From the NCBI GenBank assembly GCA_947172415.1, contig OX359192.1, positions 7,390,401 to 7,454,400 of the forward strand: a stretch of 64,000 nucleotides of DNA. The letters are read 5' to 3'. Positions 25,801-38,700 of the stretch are shown here, one piece after another; the first letter of the stretch is position 1; every line of letters starts with the position of its first letter. A model generated the notes under the pieces. That model ran no database searches. It saw nothing but the letters and a program-made list of their open reading frames with translations, and was not told where the DNA came from. Origin of the DNA: Chondrosia reniformis. Taxonomy: Eukaryota > Porifera > Demospongiae > Chondrillida > Chondrillidae. Position numbers and translations under genes: made by a program.

Positions 25801-28800
25801 CAGGATCACTGATGAAGGGTGGAATTCCCAGAAACGGCTGTCTGACCCAGTGGAGAAGAAGATGAAAGAAGGAAGAAAAGACTCCTGTATCTTCATCTAA
25901 AGCTCTCTTTAGGTTTAGTTCCCCTATAGGCTCTTTTTACAGAATAGGCATATAGCATGTAGGAAAATGGTATCTTAGATTTTTCATGGTTTGAATATAA
26001 ATTTTCCATAGGTTTTCTATAGTCCTATGGCCTTTTATATGCAAACTTTGTCCTCCGTTTTCTAACAAACGGAGGCCTAAATAAGAAATCCCTTAATTTC
26101 AAACGAGTTTTATACCCTATACTTTACGATGATATGCCCATTTTGTTTCTAGATCCTTTCTTGGAGCCATATGAATTATTTAATTACATTATTTATATTA
26201 TATTATATTATCATATTTAGATTACCTTAGTATATTGTAACTTGCACTGTATATATATACATTATTTATTTAAAATAACTTCTGAATTGCTGAATGCCTG
26301 TAGAAATATTAATTTAAAATTAAAATTAATAAAATAAAAATTAATTTAATTAAACGACTTACAATTAATATATATATATATAAACTAGACAAGAGATGCA
26401 TTATCAGAAGATTTGAAAAGAAACAATTTACAAGTGATACATTCTGTCAGCTTTCCAACCAATCAAAATCCACAAGGAGTTATAAACAGCCTTCAGGTAT
26501 ATACGTAAAGAATGCTCATATATACACAATCTTTTGTAGATACGTATATACATATACCTTTATATAAACCACTATTTTGTACTTAAATATATATACATAC
26601 AGGCATCAAGTGGTCGGGTGATTTTTCTAAACTGCTATGAAACCTATGCTATAGAAATCTTATGTCAGGTAATATACTGAAGCTGCATGGATTTAGTGTA
26701 GTTAGTGTTCTGTGTTCTTTATTCAAATTGATGGTCATATAATATATGTATACTGCCTTTGCCTACTACATATAATTATATATATTAATATTAATGTTGT
26801 ATGTAATGAATTATTTAGTAACTGCAAGTACTATGCTAAATATATGTCCTTCTGAAGTGTGATCTAGCTGGTCAATAAGGATTGTCTCAAAGGTTGTATG
26901 CACATTATATAACTAATAATATATGTATACATTAGAAGAATACACTGTATAACTGTATGAATTTAGTTGAACTTGTAACACTTTGTCCACAGGCTGAGTC
27001 CTTAGGAATGACATCTCCAAATTATGCCTGGATAACATTTGGGTGGTATGTTGACAATTTCTGGGAACAGACACCCAACTCCAATGGGAAAGCGTACACT
27101 CCATTTTCTTGCACCAGAGAACAGAGACAATCTATAGTCAATCAAATGATACTCATTAACCACTACCCAAGATATGACAAGAAAGCTAAAGGAGTAGCGA
27201 TTGGAAACCTGGTTAGTGCAAGATGACACCTAGTAACTACAGTGTACATACACATAGTTCAATAGGTAAATTATATGTATTTACATAATATGTTAGACAT
27301 TAGAGAGTTTTTGGGGCAAGTATGCTGAAAAGAAAAATCAATATTATAGTAACAGTACAAAGAATACTGACCAGAATGACCTAGCCTTATTTGCATATGA
27401 TGCTACATGGCTTGCAGCTAAAGCACTCCATAAAACTGATCAAATGAAAACCATCAGTCTAGAGACGTTTTCTCCAGGATTTTCAGATAACAGTAATAGA
27501 GAGTTTGGAAAAGCAATATACAGTAATGCATTGAATACATCATTTCCTGGATTAACGGTAAGAATTATAAATGCATTGCATTTTGTGTACAACAGGCATC
27601 ATTCCTTATTTACATACAGCCTTTATCCATGTGGGTAATTAATGTACTTTGTAATGACAAAATCCTATAGCTTGTTACAAACATATGCACAGTATATATA
27701 CGTTTGTAAACAATTTACTATATACGTATGTAATAATAGACTTAACATATTACACACATCACCATGAAAGAATATTCTTTTTCAAAGTAGCCATATATGT
27801 GTTTAATTGTATATTATCACAAAATTGGTTGAGCCATAGACAGCTGTTTAATCCTTATTATGATGGAATTTTCATTGCCCTCCTCACGGGACATGAGTGG
27901 GTAGGGGTAATATCCAGAGTTCAATGATTGATAGAAATAACAATTATGTTGGACAAATCAATATGAAATAATGTTATTCAGTGTAGTCAATGCCAAGACT
28001 CCTATACTCCTTTAGGGAAATTTTAAGCTACAAGAGAATGGAGATAGATTACCAGAGACATTACAGTTTTTTATTTACAGAAGAAACACAAGTAATAAAG
28101 GTACATTATATATAATAGCAATTTATAAAGTATATATATACATACGTATGTACCTAATATACACACACATACGTATATACATCACAATACAGTGAAAGTA
28201 TGCCTACCTATATACAGTGCAAGTTACAATATACTAAGGTAATCTAAATAAATAAATAATATAATATAATATAATTAAATAATTCATATGGCTCCAAGAA
28301 AGGACCTAGAAACAAAATGGGCATATCATCATAAAGTATAGGGTATAAAACTCGTTTTAAATTAAGGGATTTTTCATTTAGGCCTCTGTTTGTTAGAAAA
28401 CGTAGGACAAAGTCTGCATATAAAATGCCATAGGACTATAGAAAACCTATTGGAAATTTATATGCAAACCATGTGTTATATTAATAAAAAATTTCAATTT
28501 GTCAGATAACTGTGAAATCAACATATATATATCATGGTACATGTGTATAAGAAACGTCTGGCGAAGTGTTGCTTAATTAAATGAGTAAAATAATCAAAAT
28601 ATAATGAAGAATTCAAGGTTACGATTGCGCAATCTGATGATGTATTATGATGTTTCTCTTGTGCGTCACCAACACCTCTCGTATGTCGCTCCGTAAATAT
28701 TTAGTGTAAATTTTAACAGTCCTCTTTCCTTCTTATTTTATACATACTTTCATACCTTTTGAAACCTGCCAAAGGAACTTCAAATCCCTAGCTTCAAACC

Positions 28801-31473
28801 CCTGAATGGTGGCAGCTCATGCAATATCAGGATGTGTCCTGTGTGCATACGTACATGGGATTAAAATTTTGTTATTTGTGTTAGGATCCGGAGATCTAAT
28901 AAGAACACATTTTGGTGATTTTATTAATGGTATTCTATCCGTATTTCCTGATCAAGCTCATCATGTTTTTCCAGGTAAGAGAGAACACTGTACACGTTGA
29001 GCAAAATGGATGTACGTATGTACATACTGAAATATATGTATGCTTTCCTTCAATCTTCAATTAAGATGGGGTCCCTAAAACGTTTGAGTATGAATATATA
29101 GCTCACTCTCTCTTTGGCATATATTGCTTTCTTGCTGTGGTTGGAGTAGCATTTGCAGTAGCTTGTCTTATTTTCAATTTAGTCTTTAGAAAGAAAATGT
29201 GAGTTTATAATTTATTTTTCATAAACTTGTGCATGCACCTGCATAGAAATTCAAATATGTAACATTTATAAATCACAAAATGAAATGGAAATATATTTTC
29301 TATTTTTTTTAGGATCATACATCTGTCTGGTCCTAGCATGAATGTGGTCTTCATTATTGGAATCATTACTCTATACCTGCTAGTAATATTGTTTGGTATT
29401 GATGATGGATTGGTTTCCTTTACGGCAGCCAGTGGTCTCTGTCAGTTTAGGATCTGGGTTGCAGTGTTGGCCTTTTCACTTATCTATGGAGCCATACTGT
29501 CCAAGACATTTCGCATCTATTACGTCTTGCGTAAAGCTAGAAGGGGAAAGCCAAGTACAAGTCAAAAGGTATAGTGCAACTTTTTGTGAAGGCACATTGA
29601 GACTAGGCAAAAGGTCACACTGACTGAGTTTATGCAATTATTGATCTCAGGATTTGAAACTTTGAGAACATTTGAATCAGGAATCAGGAGTATTACTCTT
29701 ATTTATGGAAATGATACTGTATACTGTCGCATAATGACACATGTAATACCTACATACATATATCAGTATCATACCAGTGCAGTACATACCTAAACTATTA
29801 TTTTATCTCCTTGATCAGACAATTCAAGACTGGCATATGTTCATTTTGATTGGTGTTTTATTGGCCATTGATGTGGTATACCTCCTTATTGTGACAGCAG
29901 TACCAGAAGCAATCCTGAGACTGGAAACACAATTAATACCAACTGTAGTGAGTATTATGATATTCCCGGCCCCTTAGGAGATGGAATGTAGTGTTGTTTA
30001 ATACATTGAAAAGCTAACTGTACCCTATCTTCAAGGGGGAAATGAAGACCAACTGCATGGGTCACAAATGTTGAGAACTAAGCCTTAACATTTTAATCAA
30101 CTCTATTTCTATATGTATGTTCCAAAGAATAAAAATATAATAGTTAAAAATGCATAAAAACATGCTATTAATTTAAAACATTATTTCAAATATATTGCTT
30201 TAAATAATATGTATACACGTACAAAATATTGAAACTAATGTATGGAATAATGTTATTAGGAATATCTATGTTTAATTATGCATGTATTGCAATAACATCT
30301 ATGTAGCAAACAATTGTCTCACTTATTCAGAATGGAGAACTTCCATCAAAGTACAGTGTCTGCACATCTACTGGCAGTAGCATCTGGATACCCATCCTTC
30401 TTGCATATAAAGGAGTGGAACTCATTTTTAGTCTCTTTTTTGCATTTGAAACACGTAAAATTAGAGTGAAAGAATTGAATGACTCAAAAATGATTGTCTT
30501 TTCAGTGTACTCCATTGTGTTAGCTGTGATAGCTATAACTCCAATCATGTTTCTCTTGAGTGACAAAGTTAACATTGTGTATGGAATAGTAGGTGCTGTG
30601 TGTTTGAGCACTTGTACAGCACTTCTTGGCTTCAATTTTATACCAAAAGTAAGTATTCAGTATTCAGCAACACTTATGTTAGAATTCTATATACACATTT
30701 TTGCATTCTATTGTTTTTTACTGCAAACACTGCAGTTAGTGACCATATATATACGAATATACACTTCTGTCATTGTTTATACACATAATGTACAGTACCA
30801 AAAGTTTTGACCTTCAGTTATACGTAATAACCTTTGTTGCAGATGGTACATTTAGTTAAAGATCCTAGTGGAGAAAGAAGTCTAGATTTTGGTAACATTA
30901 TTGATAAATGGACCAGCAAACAAACTGCAAAGAGAACTTCTAATCCAGATAATTTCACTTCTAGAATGCCAGTAAGTTTGTACATATAACAGAATACCTA
31001 TGTGCTAACATCAATTTGGTATATATACGTATATAGACCTGGAGTGAAGATGGAGGGGCAAGACTAAGCAATGCCTCAGGGGCTGGAAAAGTAGACTTTG
31101 GTGTGTGTGCTCTAGAAACATGACTGCATGAGATACCACTTTTCATACATTGCATCTGCAATGTATAAAACGTTTCTCCATAATTCACCATTATATTCAT
31201 GCACAAGCAATAGTTAGCCCAGAGCTAAAAAGTCACTATCAATCAAGAAGAGTCCCTTCCTTATACACATATATTAATGCTGTGCGGAATCTATCAATCA
31301 ATCCATCCATACATCCATTATACGCTTCATTAAATGTGAGTATATACGTATGTACATTAGAGGATTCTTTAGACAGAAAGGGAAGCACGGATTCATTGGC
31401 TGCTGAAGCAATGAAGACTAAGAGTCTAGCTCCAATTCCTGAAGTTCAAGAAGTAAATGTAGCATCATTGTAA
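22862..31473 (+). CDS. Receptor D: GABA-B-like class C GPCR, intact, transposon-swollen introns
   Basis: Exons: 22862-23104, 23295-23432, 24285-24455, 26389-26496, 26603-26668, 26993-27211, 27297-27557, 28016-28100, 28885-28974, 29066-29198, 29313-29568, 29819-29947, 30331-30648, 30843-30971, 31037-31100, 31361-31473. Spliced length 2523 nt, 840 aa; exon 9 is 6 nt longer than in C (an extra GlySer before GDLIRTHFG). No internal stop seen. Domain order is as in C. Intron 3 is 1.9 kb against about 0.3 kb in B and C, because of a composite insertion at about 24725-26249. Intron 8 holds an inverted partial copy of the same family. D and E share a tandem duplication in intron 2 and an insertion in intron 3, so they are sisters there, while exon 13 shares a variant with A. 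Confidence 0.9.
24725..25012. mobile_element. Short-TIR element, CAGTGaAAGTTACAAT family, in intron 3 of D
   Basis: A 30-bp terminus at 24725-24754 (CAGTGAAAGTTACAATATAC then TAAGGTAATC) is matched in inverted form at 24983-25012. A second, partial terminus lies at 24762-24777. TA-rich sequence flanks both ends. A reverse-complement copy of 24629-24975, including host intron sequence outside the TIR, occurs in intron 3 of receptor I (about 55091-55434). Confidence 0.6.
25757..25984 (+). mobile_element. About 230-bp unit with candidate hammerhead ribozyme, in D intron 3
   Basis: The unit interrupts a sequence that is continuous in the neighbouring copy (CACATGGTTTGCATATAAAT near 25185). CATG flanks it on both sides (25753-25756 and 25985-25988), a probable 4-bp target duplication. 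The same unit occurs on the minus strand in G (46127-46361) and three times in I. It has no open frame of note. The ribozyme-like core is at 25803-25848. Confidence 0.65.
25803..25848 (+). ncRNA. Candidate type I hammerhead ribozyme core
   Basis: Seen on the + strand: CTGATGA at 25809-25815, GGG/CCC stem II (25817-25819 with 25827-25829) and GAAA at 25831-25834. A two-pair stem III closes with GTC at 25840-25842, so the predicted cleavage site is after 25842. Stem I is GGATCA (25803-25808) with TGACCC (25843-25848), with one A-C mismatch. The A-A apposition at the base of stem II is not canonical, so activity is uncertain. Hammerheads are known in Penelope-like elements and retrozymes of animals. 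Confidence 0.5.
28215..28683. mobile_element. Inverted, truncated copy of the CAGTGCAAGTTACAAT element in intron 8 of D
   Basis: It begins with the 30-bp TIR at 28215-28244 and then runs as the reverse complement of the element at 25495-26249, without the nested unit. It stops near 28683, where homology to the copy in intron 3 ends, and no second TIR is present. The insertion or an associated deletion removed part of the intron that is conserved in A, B and C. Confidence 0.65.
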
Positions 31474-31528
31474 CTTTTGCTTTGCAACTCCTGTATGTAT
31501 ATACGTTTGTATTTATATACATACCTAG

Positions 31529-31818
31529 ACCTTGAATGGAGATGGTGAGGTAAAATATATCAATGTTTCAGGGTCTGGAAAAGGAGACTTAGGTTTGTGT
31601 TTGTAGATTGATTTCTTACCATACACCATGCATACATGAATTGCTATTTTCCATCTTTCTATCTATCTTGATTTATTACTCTTCTATATGAAGCAGATCA
31701 ATTAGATTCTTCTTTAGATAAAACAGGAAGCAGTGACTCAGTGGCTACTGAAGCAGAAAATACTAAGAGCCTAGCTACAGTTCCTGAAATTCAAGAAGTA
31801 AAGGAAAAGTCTTTGTAG
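31529..31818 (+). CDS. Receptor D: alternative terminal exon pair
   Basis: Exon 15' is 31529-31592 and exon 16' is 31706-31818 (stop TAG), with phases and lengths as in B and C. The only notable coding change is DSSLDKTGSSDS where B and C have EASLDKTGSGDS. The frame is intact. Confidence 0.6.
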
Positions 31819-32779
31819 TTAAGACAGTGTGCAGTGTTTTAATTAAGTGAAAAATAATAATATGAAATTCTCTTGCACAGTATACCATTTTGTTTGACAA
31901 CTTGTTTTATGCATGTTCTACATATTATTTACTGAATGTACTTTACCATTAAATACACACTTTCAAAGAAAAGTAAAACTAATTACTGCTATATAGAGGA
32001 GATTACATTCTTTAGGAGGAATGTTTCTGTGTTGGTGATGCATGGTGGTGTCAAAAACGTGCACCAAATAATTTATGAAGGTTAAAAATGATTTAGTTAA
32101 TGAGTGTATGTGTAGAGTGTTGATTAGTGGTGTAATGATGTCATCCCAAACAGCCTCTAGGTGTGCATCCCCTGGTCCAATTTCACACATGGTGTGATCT
32201 TGATGTGGATTGCCTCCTTAACCTTCCTTCTTTTTTTGTTTTGCTCCCTGTGAAGAACCGTGGCCTTGTCCCAGTCTATGTACGTTGTGGAATGTGGTAT
32301 GTGTATATGAACATGGACCAAACCATATCACTGGACCCCATAGACATCCAACCATCAATTAACACTCACAATTGATTTTTTTCATCTGGTGCATTTTTCA
32401 CAATTCAACTAATGTCACCCTCTTGTTCTAAATAAGAAACCAACTGAGCATATATAATTATCTATGTTGCTGTGATCCAAGTTAATTATGTGCACATGAA
32501 GGGTGGTATATCTAGAAACAGCTATCTGGACCAGTGGAGCAGAAATCTCAAGGAAGATTCTGGTTGGAAGGGATGTGTCATGCATTTCCTTAGCTTAAAA
32601 GGGAATATATTAATCTCCCTCTCTTTCTCTCTCTATAATTAGATTCATAGACTCTGTTAAGTTTCTTTCCTACACAGGACACTCCAAATTCCCATTTCCT
32701 TTTCGACAGGCCATTGAGCTTACAGAAAGCCCCACTTTCATACCTCAGTAAAACAACATAATTTCAAGTCACTTTTGAA
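31819..32779. other. Intergenic D-E and conserved 5' flank of E
   Basis: No gene seen. It matches the C-D spacer closely, with a short deletion just before the CT-rich run. A degenerate hammerhead-unit relative lies at about 32497-32540. The block before the start codon is shared with B, C and D. Confidence 0.5.
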
Positions 32780-35700
32780 ATGCCTGGGAGCGTGTGTCTT
32801 CTGTTAGTACTACTTACTTTATCATCAGTCAGCTGCTTGAAAAATTGTAGTAGTTGCGGAAGAGACACTTCGATGCTTAACTTGATGGTTCAGATTTCAC
32901 AGAGCGAAAGAGATTTGACCAGCTTCATCATCGCGCTGGAGGTAGCTCTGGATAGAATTAACAATAACTGCACCATACTACCTTGCTATCATTTAAGTCA
33001 TTCGAAAATTTTCGATCCTCAGGTAAATATTTGTACTTTAGGAAGATCTTTAATTATTAACTGAAAAAGTACATGTTAAACTGTATAGGTAAAATGATTA
33101 TCTCTCGATCGATTTATATAGTGTTCAGATAATCCGGCTGTCCTTGGTTTCGTAGAACAAGTTTGTAATAATTCAGAATCTAAAGAGTCTGACATTCTTG
33201 CAATTCTAGGAGGATGTTCTGTATCAGTCCAGCCAGTCGCCAGTTTAGCTCACTATTGGAATCTTGTACAAGTATATGCGTGTAATAAACTATATAAACA
33301 ATCCAAATTAACACCAAGGCATGCTCTATGCATCTAAAGGGCCTATAGGAAGCTAAACCTATAGTGAGAATTTTGGACTAGTGTGGAAAGATACATGCAT
33401 GTATAGGTATATATATTTACCTTAACGCTTTCTCTGTATATGCTCCTTCTTCTGTTAGAAAAGAATATGGCTTTTTAAAATACTTTATTCCTCTATATAA
33501 ACTGTATATTAACTGAATTCCCAAACATATTGAGTAGTTTACTTATAATCCTTAACTGCTGCTTATTGTTTAAATTTACAATCTTTAAGGCGATCTGTAT
33601 TCAATTTAGCTCTGGAATATGCTAAAATATGTATTCAATTTAGCTCTGGAATATGCTAAAATATGTATTCATGAAGTACAGCACTTCAGTTAGTTACAGA
33701 AGGAAGTTTTCAATATTCATTACAATTTTCTGTTTGAAACCATTATTTTAGAAGCCATAAAGAATAATTAATAGTTTGTAATCAGACCTCTAAGACTTAA
33801 GCTTTGCATGTATGTACATACAATCTTTGATCTTGTATAGATTATCTATAAGTTTAATTCCTTAATTAATTCATTCCTTCACTTATAGGCTGATTTTAAA
33901 TGTTTATATTTCTTCAATTCAGTATATATACACATAATTCGCATATTACATTGAAAATGTTTTCAGTCTAATAACTACATACTGTTTCTGTATGTATGTG
34001 TATGCATGCAGCATCTGATCTACACTATGTATAGTGATGCTTGGGAATTTGTTATTTAATCAGTTTTCCTGGAATGTGTCCTTATACGTATATAGAGATG
34101 ATTATTTAACGTTATACATGGCCTTATATAGAGATCATTATACATTGATTGTTTAGATTGCTATTGAGGCGTCTTCCCCTCGGTTATCAAACACAAGGGA
34201 ATATCCCTTGTTTCTAAGGGCAGTCCCTCCAGATGACAACATTACACCTGGAATAGTGGGAATAATGAATTACTATGGATGGGAACATATCGCAATAATC
34301 TCACAAGAGGAAGACCTTTTCACATTTGTAAGTTCTTAATATAAGTAGATCATTAGACATTGTAGTTTAACTTACCGCATATATTAAGTGTTTTACATAC
34401 ATACCTAATAGTATATGCAGGCATAGAATTGCATGGTACGTATTTCCTCTGTACTGCATATTGAAAGTTTGAACTATATTTGGCTGGTTTATTCACTGTG
34501 CCCATTATTAGGAATTACCCCATTCAAATTATGCATATGTGTAGCTATATGTACATACATATATACACAATTTTATAGATATATATTCATCTATAATACT
34601 TGCACATATATACATTATTTATTTAAAATAACTTCTGAATTGTTGAATGTCTGTAGAAATATTTACTTAAAATTAATTTAATTAAATGACTTATATATAT
34701 GTATAAACTAGACAAGAGATGCATTATCAGAAGATTTGAAAAGAAACAATTTACAAGTTGTACATTCTGTCAGCTTTCCAACCAATCAAAATCCACAAGG
34801 AGTTGTAAACAGCCTTCAGGTATACACGTAAAGAATGCTCATATATACACAAGACTTGTAGATACGTATATACGTATACTTTTATATAAACCACTATTTT
34901 GTACTTAAATATATATACATACAGGCATCAAGTGGTCGGGTGATTTTTCTAAACTGCTATGAAACCTATGCTATAGAAATCTTATGTCAGGTACTATACT
35001 GAAGCTGCATGGATTTAGTGTAGTCAGTGTTCTGTGTTCTTTATTCAAATTGATGGTCATATAATATGTGTATACTGCCTTTGCCTACTACATAATTATT
35101 ATATTTTGTATGTAATGAATTATTTAGTCACTGCAAGTACTATGCTAAATATAAGGTTGTATGTACATTATATAACTAATAATACATTAAAAGAATACCA
35201 CTGTATAACTGTATGAAATTAGTTGAACTAGTAACACTTTGTCCACAGGCTGAGTCCTTAGGAATGACATCTCCAAATTATGCCTGGATAACATTTGGGT
35301 GGTATGTTGACAATTTCTGGGAACAGACACCCAACTCCAGTGGGAAAGCGTACACTCCATTTTCTTGCACCAGAGAACAGAGACAATCTATAGTCAATCA
35401 AATGATACTCATTAACCACTACCCAAGATATGACAAGAAAGCTAAAGGAGTAGCGATTGGAAACCTGGTTAGTGCAAGATGACACCTAGTAACTACAGTG
35501 TACATACACATAGTTCAATAGGTAAATTATATGTATTTACATAATATGTTAGACATTAGAGAGTTTTTGGGGCAAGTATGCTGAAAAGAAAAATCAATAT
35601 TACAGTACAAAGAATACTGACCAGAATGACCTAGCCTTATTTGCATATGATGCTACATGGCTTGCAGCTAAAGCACTCCATAAAACTGATCAAATGAAAA

Positions 35701-38700
35701 ACATCAGTCTAGAGACGTTTTCTCCAGGATTTTCAGATAACAGTAATAGAGACATTGATAAAGCAATATACAGTAATGCATTGAATACATCATTTCCTGG
35801 ATTAACAGTAAGAAATATTGTGTACAACAGTACTTTAGTTTTTAATACAATAGTTAATTATTTGAGCATGAACAGCAGCAACAGCATAAAATCTTAGTAG
35901 TATTGAAAAATATGTTTGTTTGCAGTTATTCAACTGATCACCTGGGAATCAAACAAATAATCTATTTCAATATCTGGGAACCAAACAAATAATCTGTTTC
36001 AATATCTGAGAACCAAACAAATAATCTATTTCAATATCTGGGAACCAAACAAATAATCTGTTTCAATATCTGGGAACCAAACAAATAATCTGTTTCAATA
36101 TCTGGGAACCAAACAAATAATCTGTTTCAATATCTGGGAACCAAACAAATAATCTATTTCAATGTTAAAGATTTTACGCTATTCTGCAAGCTTGCATTAT
36201 CAATGAACCTCTATAATATTATATGTATGAATAATTACAATTCATATTATTATACGTACATATATGCGACCAACAGAATATACAGTTTAAGCAATTAGTA
36301 CTATAAGTACGTATGTATATATACACAAGATATTTTACATTTAGGGAAATTTTAAACTTCAAGACAATGGAGATAGATTACCAGAAAAGTTACAGCTTTT
36401 TATATACAGGAGAGACACAGGTAACAAAGATATATACAAAGTATATATACATGAAATAACTGTTACAGAAAAATGATATATATATATAATACATAAACTT
36501 CATATAGACCTTTTTCTATTTTCATAGAATGAATGCCATCATATGGTTTATGATATATAATTTTCTGTCCGTGTTAGGAGGCCTAAGTAGAACATATTTT
36601 GGTGATTTTAATGGCACTCTATCCGTATTTTCTGATGAAGCTCATCATGTTTTTCCAGGTAAGAGAGAACACTGTACATTGAAGTAACATGTACGTATGT
36701 ATCAATATGTATATAATACTGACAAAAATATATATGCTTTCTTTAAAGATGGTGTTCCTAAGACGTTTGAGTATGAATATATAGCTCACTCTCTCTTTGG
36801 CATATATTGCTTTCTTGCTGTGACTGGAGTAGTGTTTGCAGTAGCTTGTCTTATTTTCAATTTAGTTTTAAGAAAGAAAATGTGAGTTTGCATGTACGTA
36901 CTTTATGGGCATCAGTGAATCATAAAATTATAAACAAAAGCTTATTTAATATTACTTATGTATTTGTAGGATCATACATCTGTCTGGTCCTAGCATGAAT
37001 GTGGTCTTCATTATTGGAATCATTGCTCTATACCTGCTAGTGATACTGTTTGGTATTGATGATGGATTGGTTTCCTTTGAGGTAGCCAGTGTTCTCTGTC
37101 AGTTTAGGATCTGGGTTGCAGTGTTGGCCTTTTCACTTATCTATGGAGCCATACTGTCCAAGACATTTCGCATCTATTACATCTTGCGTAAAGCCAGAAG
37201 GGGAAAAACAAATCAAAGTCAAGGGGTACAATAAATTGTTGTCACAACATTCAAAACATCACTACCTTTCGTATCTATATACACATTAATTGCTCTCAAG
37301 GCTAAAAGTATTTAGAGTATTAATTTTTACACTGACTGAGTGTAGGTAATCCCAGCATATTATATTCATGAGATGTTGTGTTGTTATTTGTATGTATACG
37401 TATGTACGTATATAAAACTGAATTTATAATTTATATATCTATATTTTCTATATATGTATGTATGTGTAATTTTATAATACATTTATGTGTATTATCATTT
37501 CCTTAACCATACAGACAATTCAAGAGTGGCACATGTTCATATTGGTTGGTATTTTATTGACCATTGATATGGTATTTCTAGCCATTGTAACAGCTGTACC
37601 AGAAGCAATACATAAACTGGAAACTAGATCAATGCCAATATTAGTAAGCCTATATAGCCATTACATCCTTCTTTATCCTTTTAGAATTTAATGTAACACA
37701 TAGCATTGTCTTACTTACTCAGAATGGGGAACTTCCATGTATGTATGTATCTACTATACACGCATATCCTTTAGACAGGAGAATTGCCTGCAAAGTACAG
37801 TATATGTACATCCCCTACCAGTAACATCTGGATACCCATCCTCCTTGTATATAAAGGAGTGGAGCTCATTTTCAGTCTCTTCTTTGCATTTGAAACACGT
37901 AAAATTAGAGTGAAAGAATTGAATGACTCAAAAATGATTGTCTTTTCAGTGTACTCCATTGTGTTAGCTGTGATAGCTATAACTCCAATCATGTTTCTCT
38001 TGAGTGACAAAGTTAACATTGTGTATGGAATAGTAGGTGCTGTGTGTTTGAGCACTGGTACAGCACTTCTTGGCTTCAATTTTATACCAAAAGTAAGTAT
38101 TTAGCAGACATTTTTGAGTTCTATTATATTTTTTCTTTCTATATAGTTTTTATTGCAAACACTGCAGTCTTTATATTTTTATACAATATTAAAAGTAGTA
38201 ATCGATCAGCTATATATGTTCTAGATGGTACATTTAGTTAAAAATCCCGGTGGAGATAGAAGCCTAGATTTTAGTAACATTGTTGACAAGTGGACCAGCA
38301 AACAATCTACAAGAAAAGTTTCAAGTCATTGTCAAGATAACCTCACACCTGCAAATCAACTGACAGTAAGTCATTACACATTCAATTCCAATAACAACTG
38401 TTTTTATTTATTCATTTATACCAATTGGTTCTATTATGCAACCGAATGGTAACAGTATTATTTTTATTATTGAAAATATGAAGTGTAAATGACTGTAAGT
38501 ATAATTATACTTATGTTTGTATATGTAACAATAAATTGTATTCTATATAGAACTGCAGTGAGGATGGAGAGTCAAAATTTAGCAAATTGACTGCTTCAGG
38601 GGCTGGAAAAGGAGACTCAGCTGCAGGTGTGTGCTAATGCTGAATTTGTATGCCACACAATATCAACATAAATGTGTTTACATCTATCCTTAATCTTAGA

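Larger units (their letters stand above)
25495..26249. mobile_element. CAGTGCAAGTTACAAT-family TIR element with a nested hammerhead-bearing unit
   Basis: The left end CAGTGCAAGTTACAAT is at 25495-25510. The right end is at 26220-26249, where the same 16 bp appear inverted. TA lies on both sides, as expected of Tc1/mariner-like target duplication. A 5'-truncated second copy (25022-25462) precedes it in direct orientation and ends in the same TIR. The interior is non-coding: a GATTGCGCAATC palindromic word, then a TTATA microsatellite before the right end. The unit 25757-25984 is inserted inside it. Superfamily assignment is an inference from TIR and TA flanks. Confidence 0.65.
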
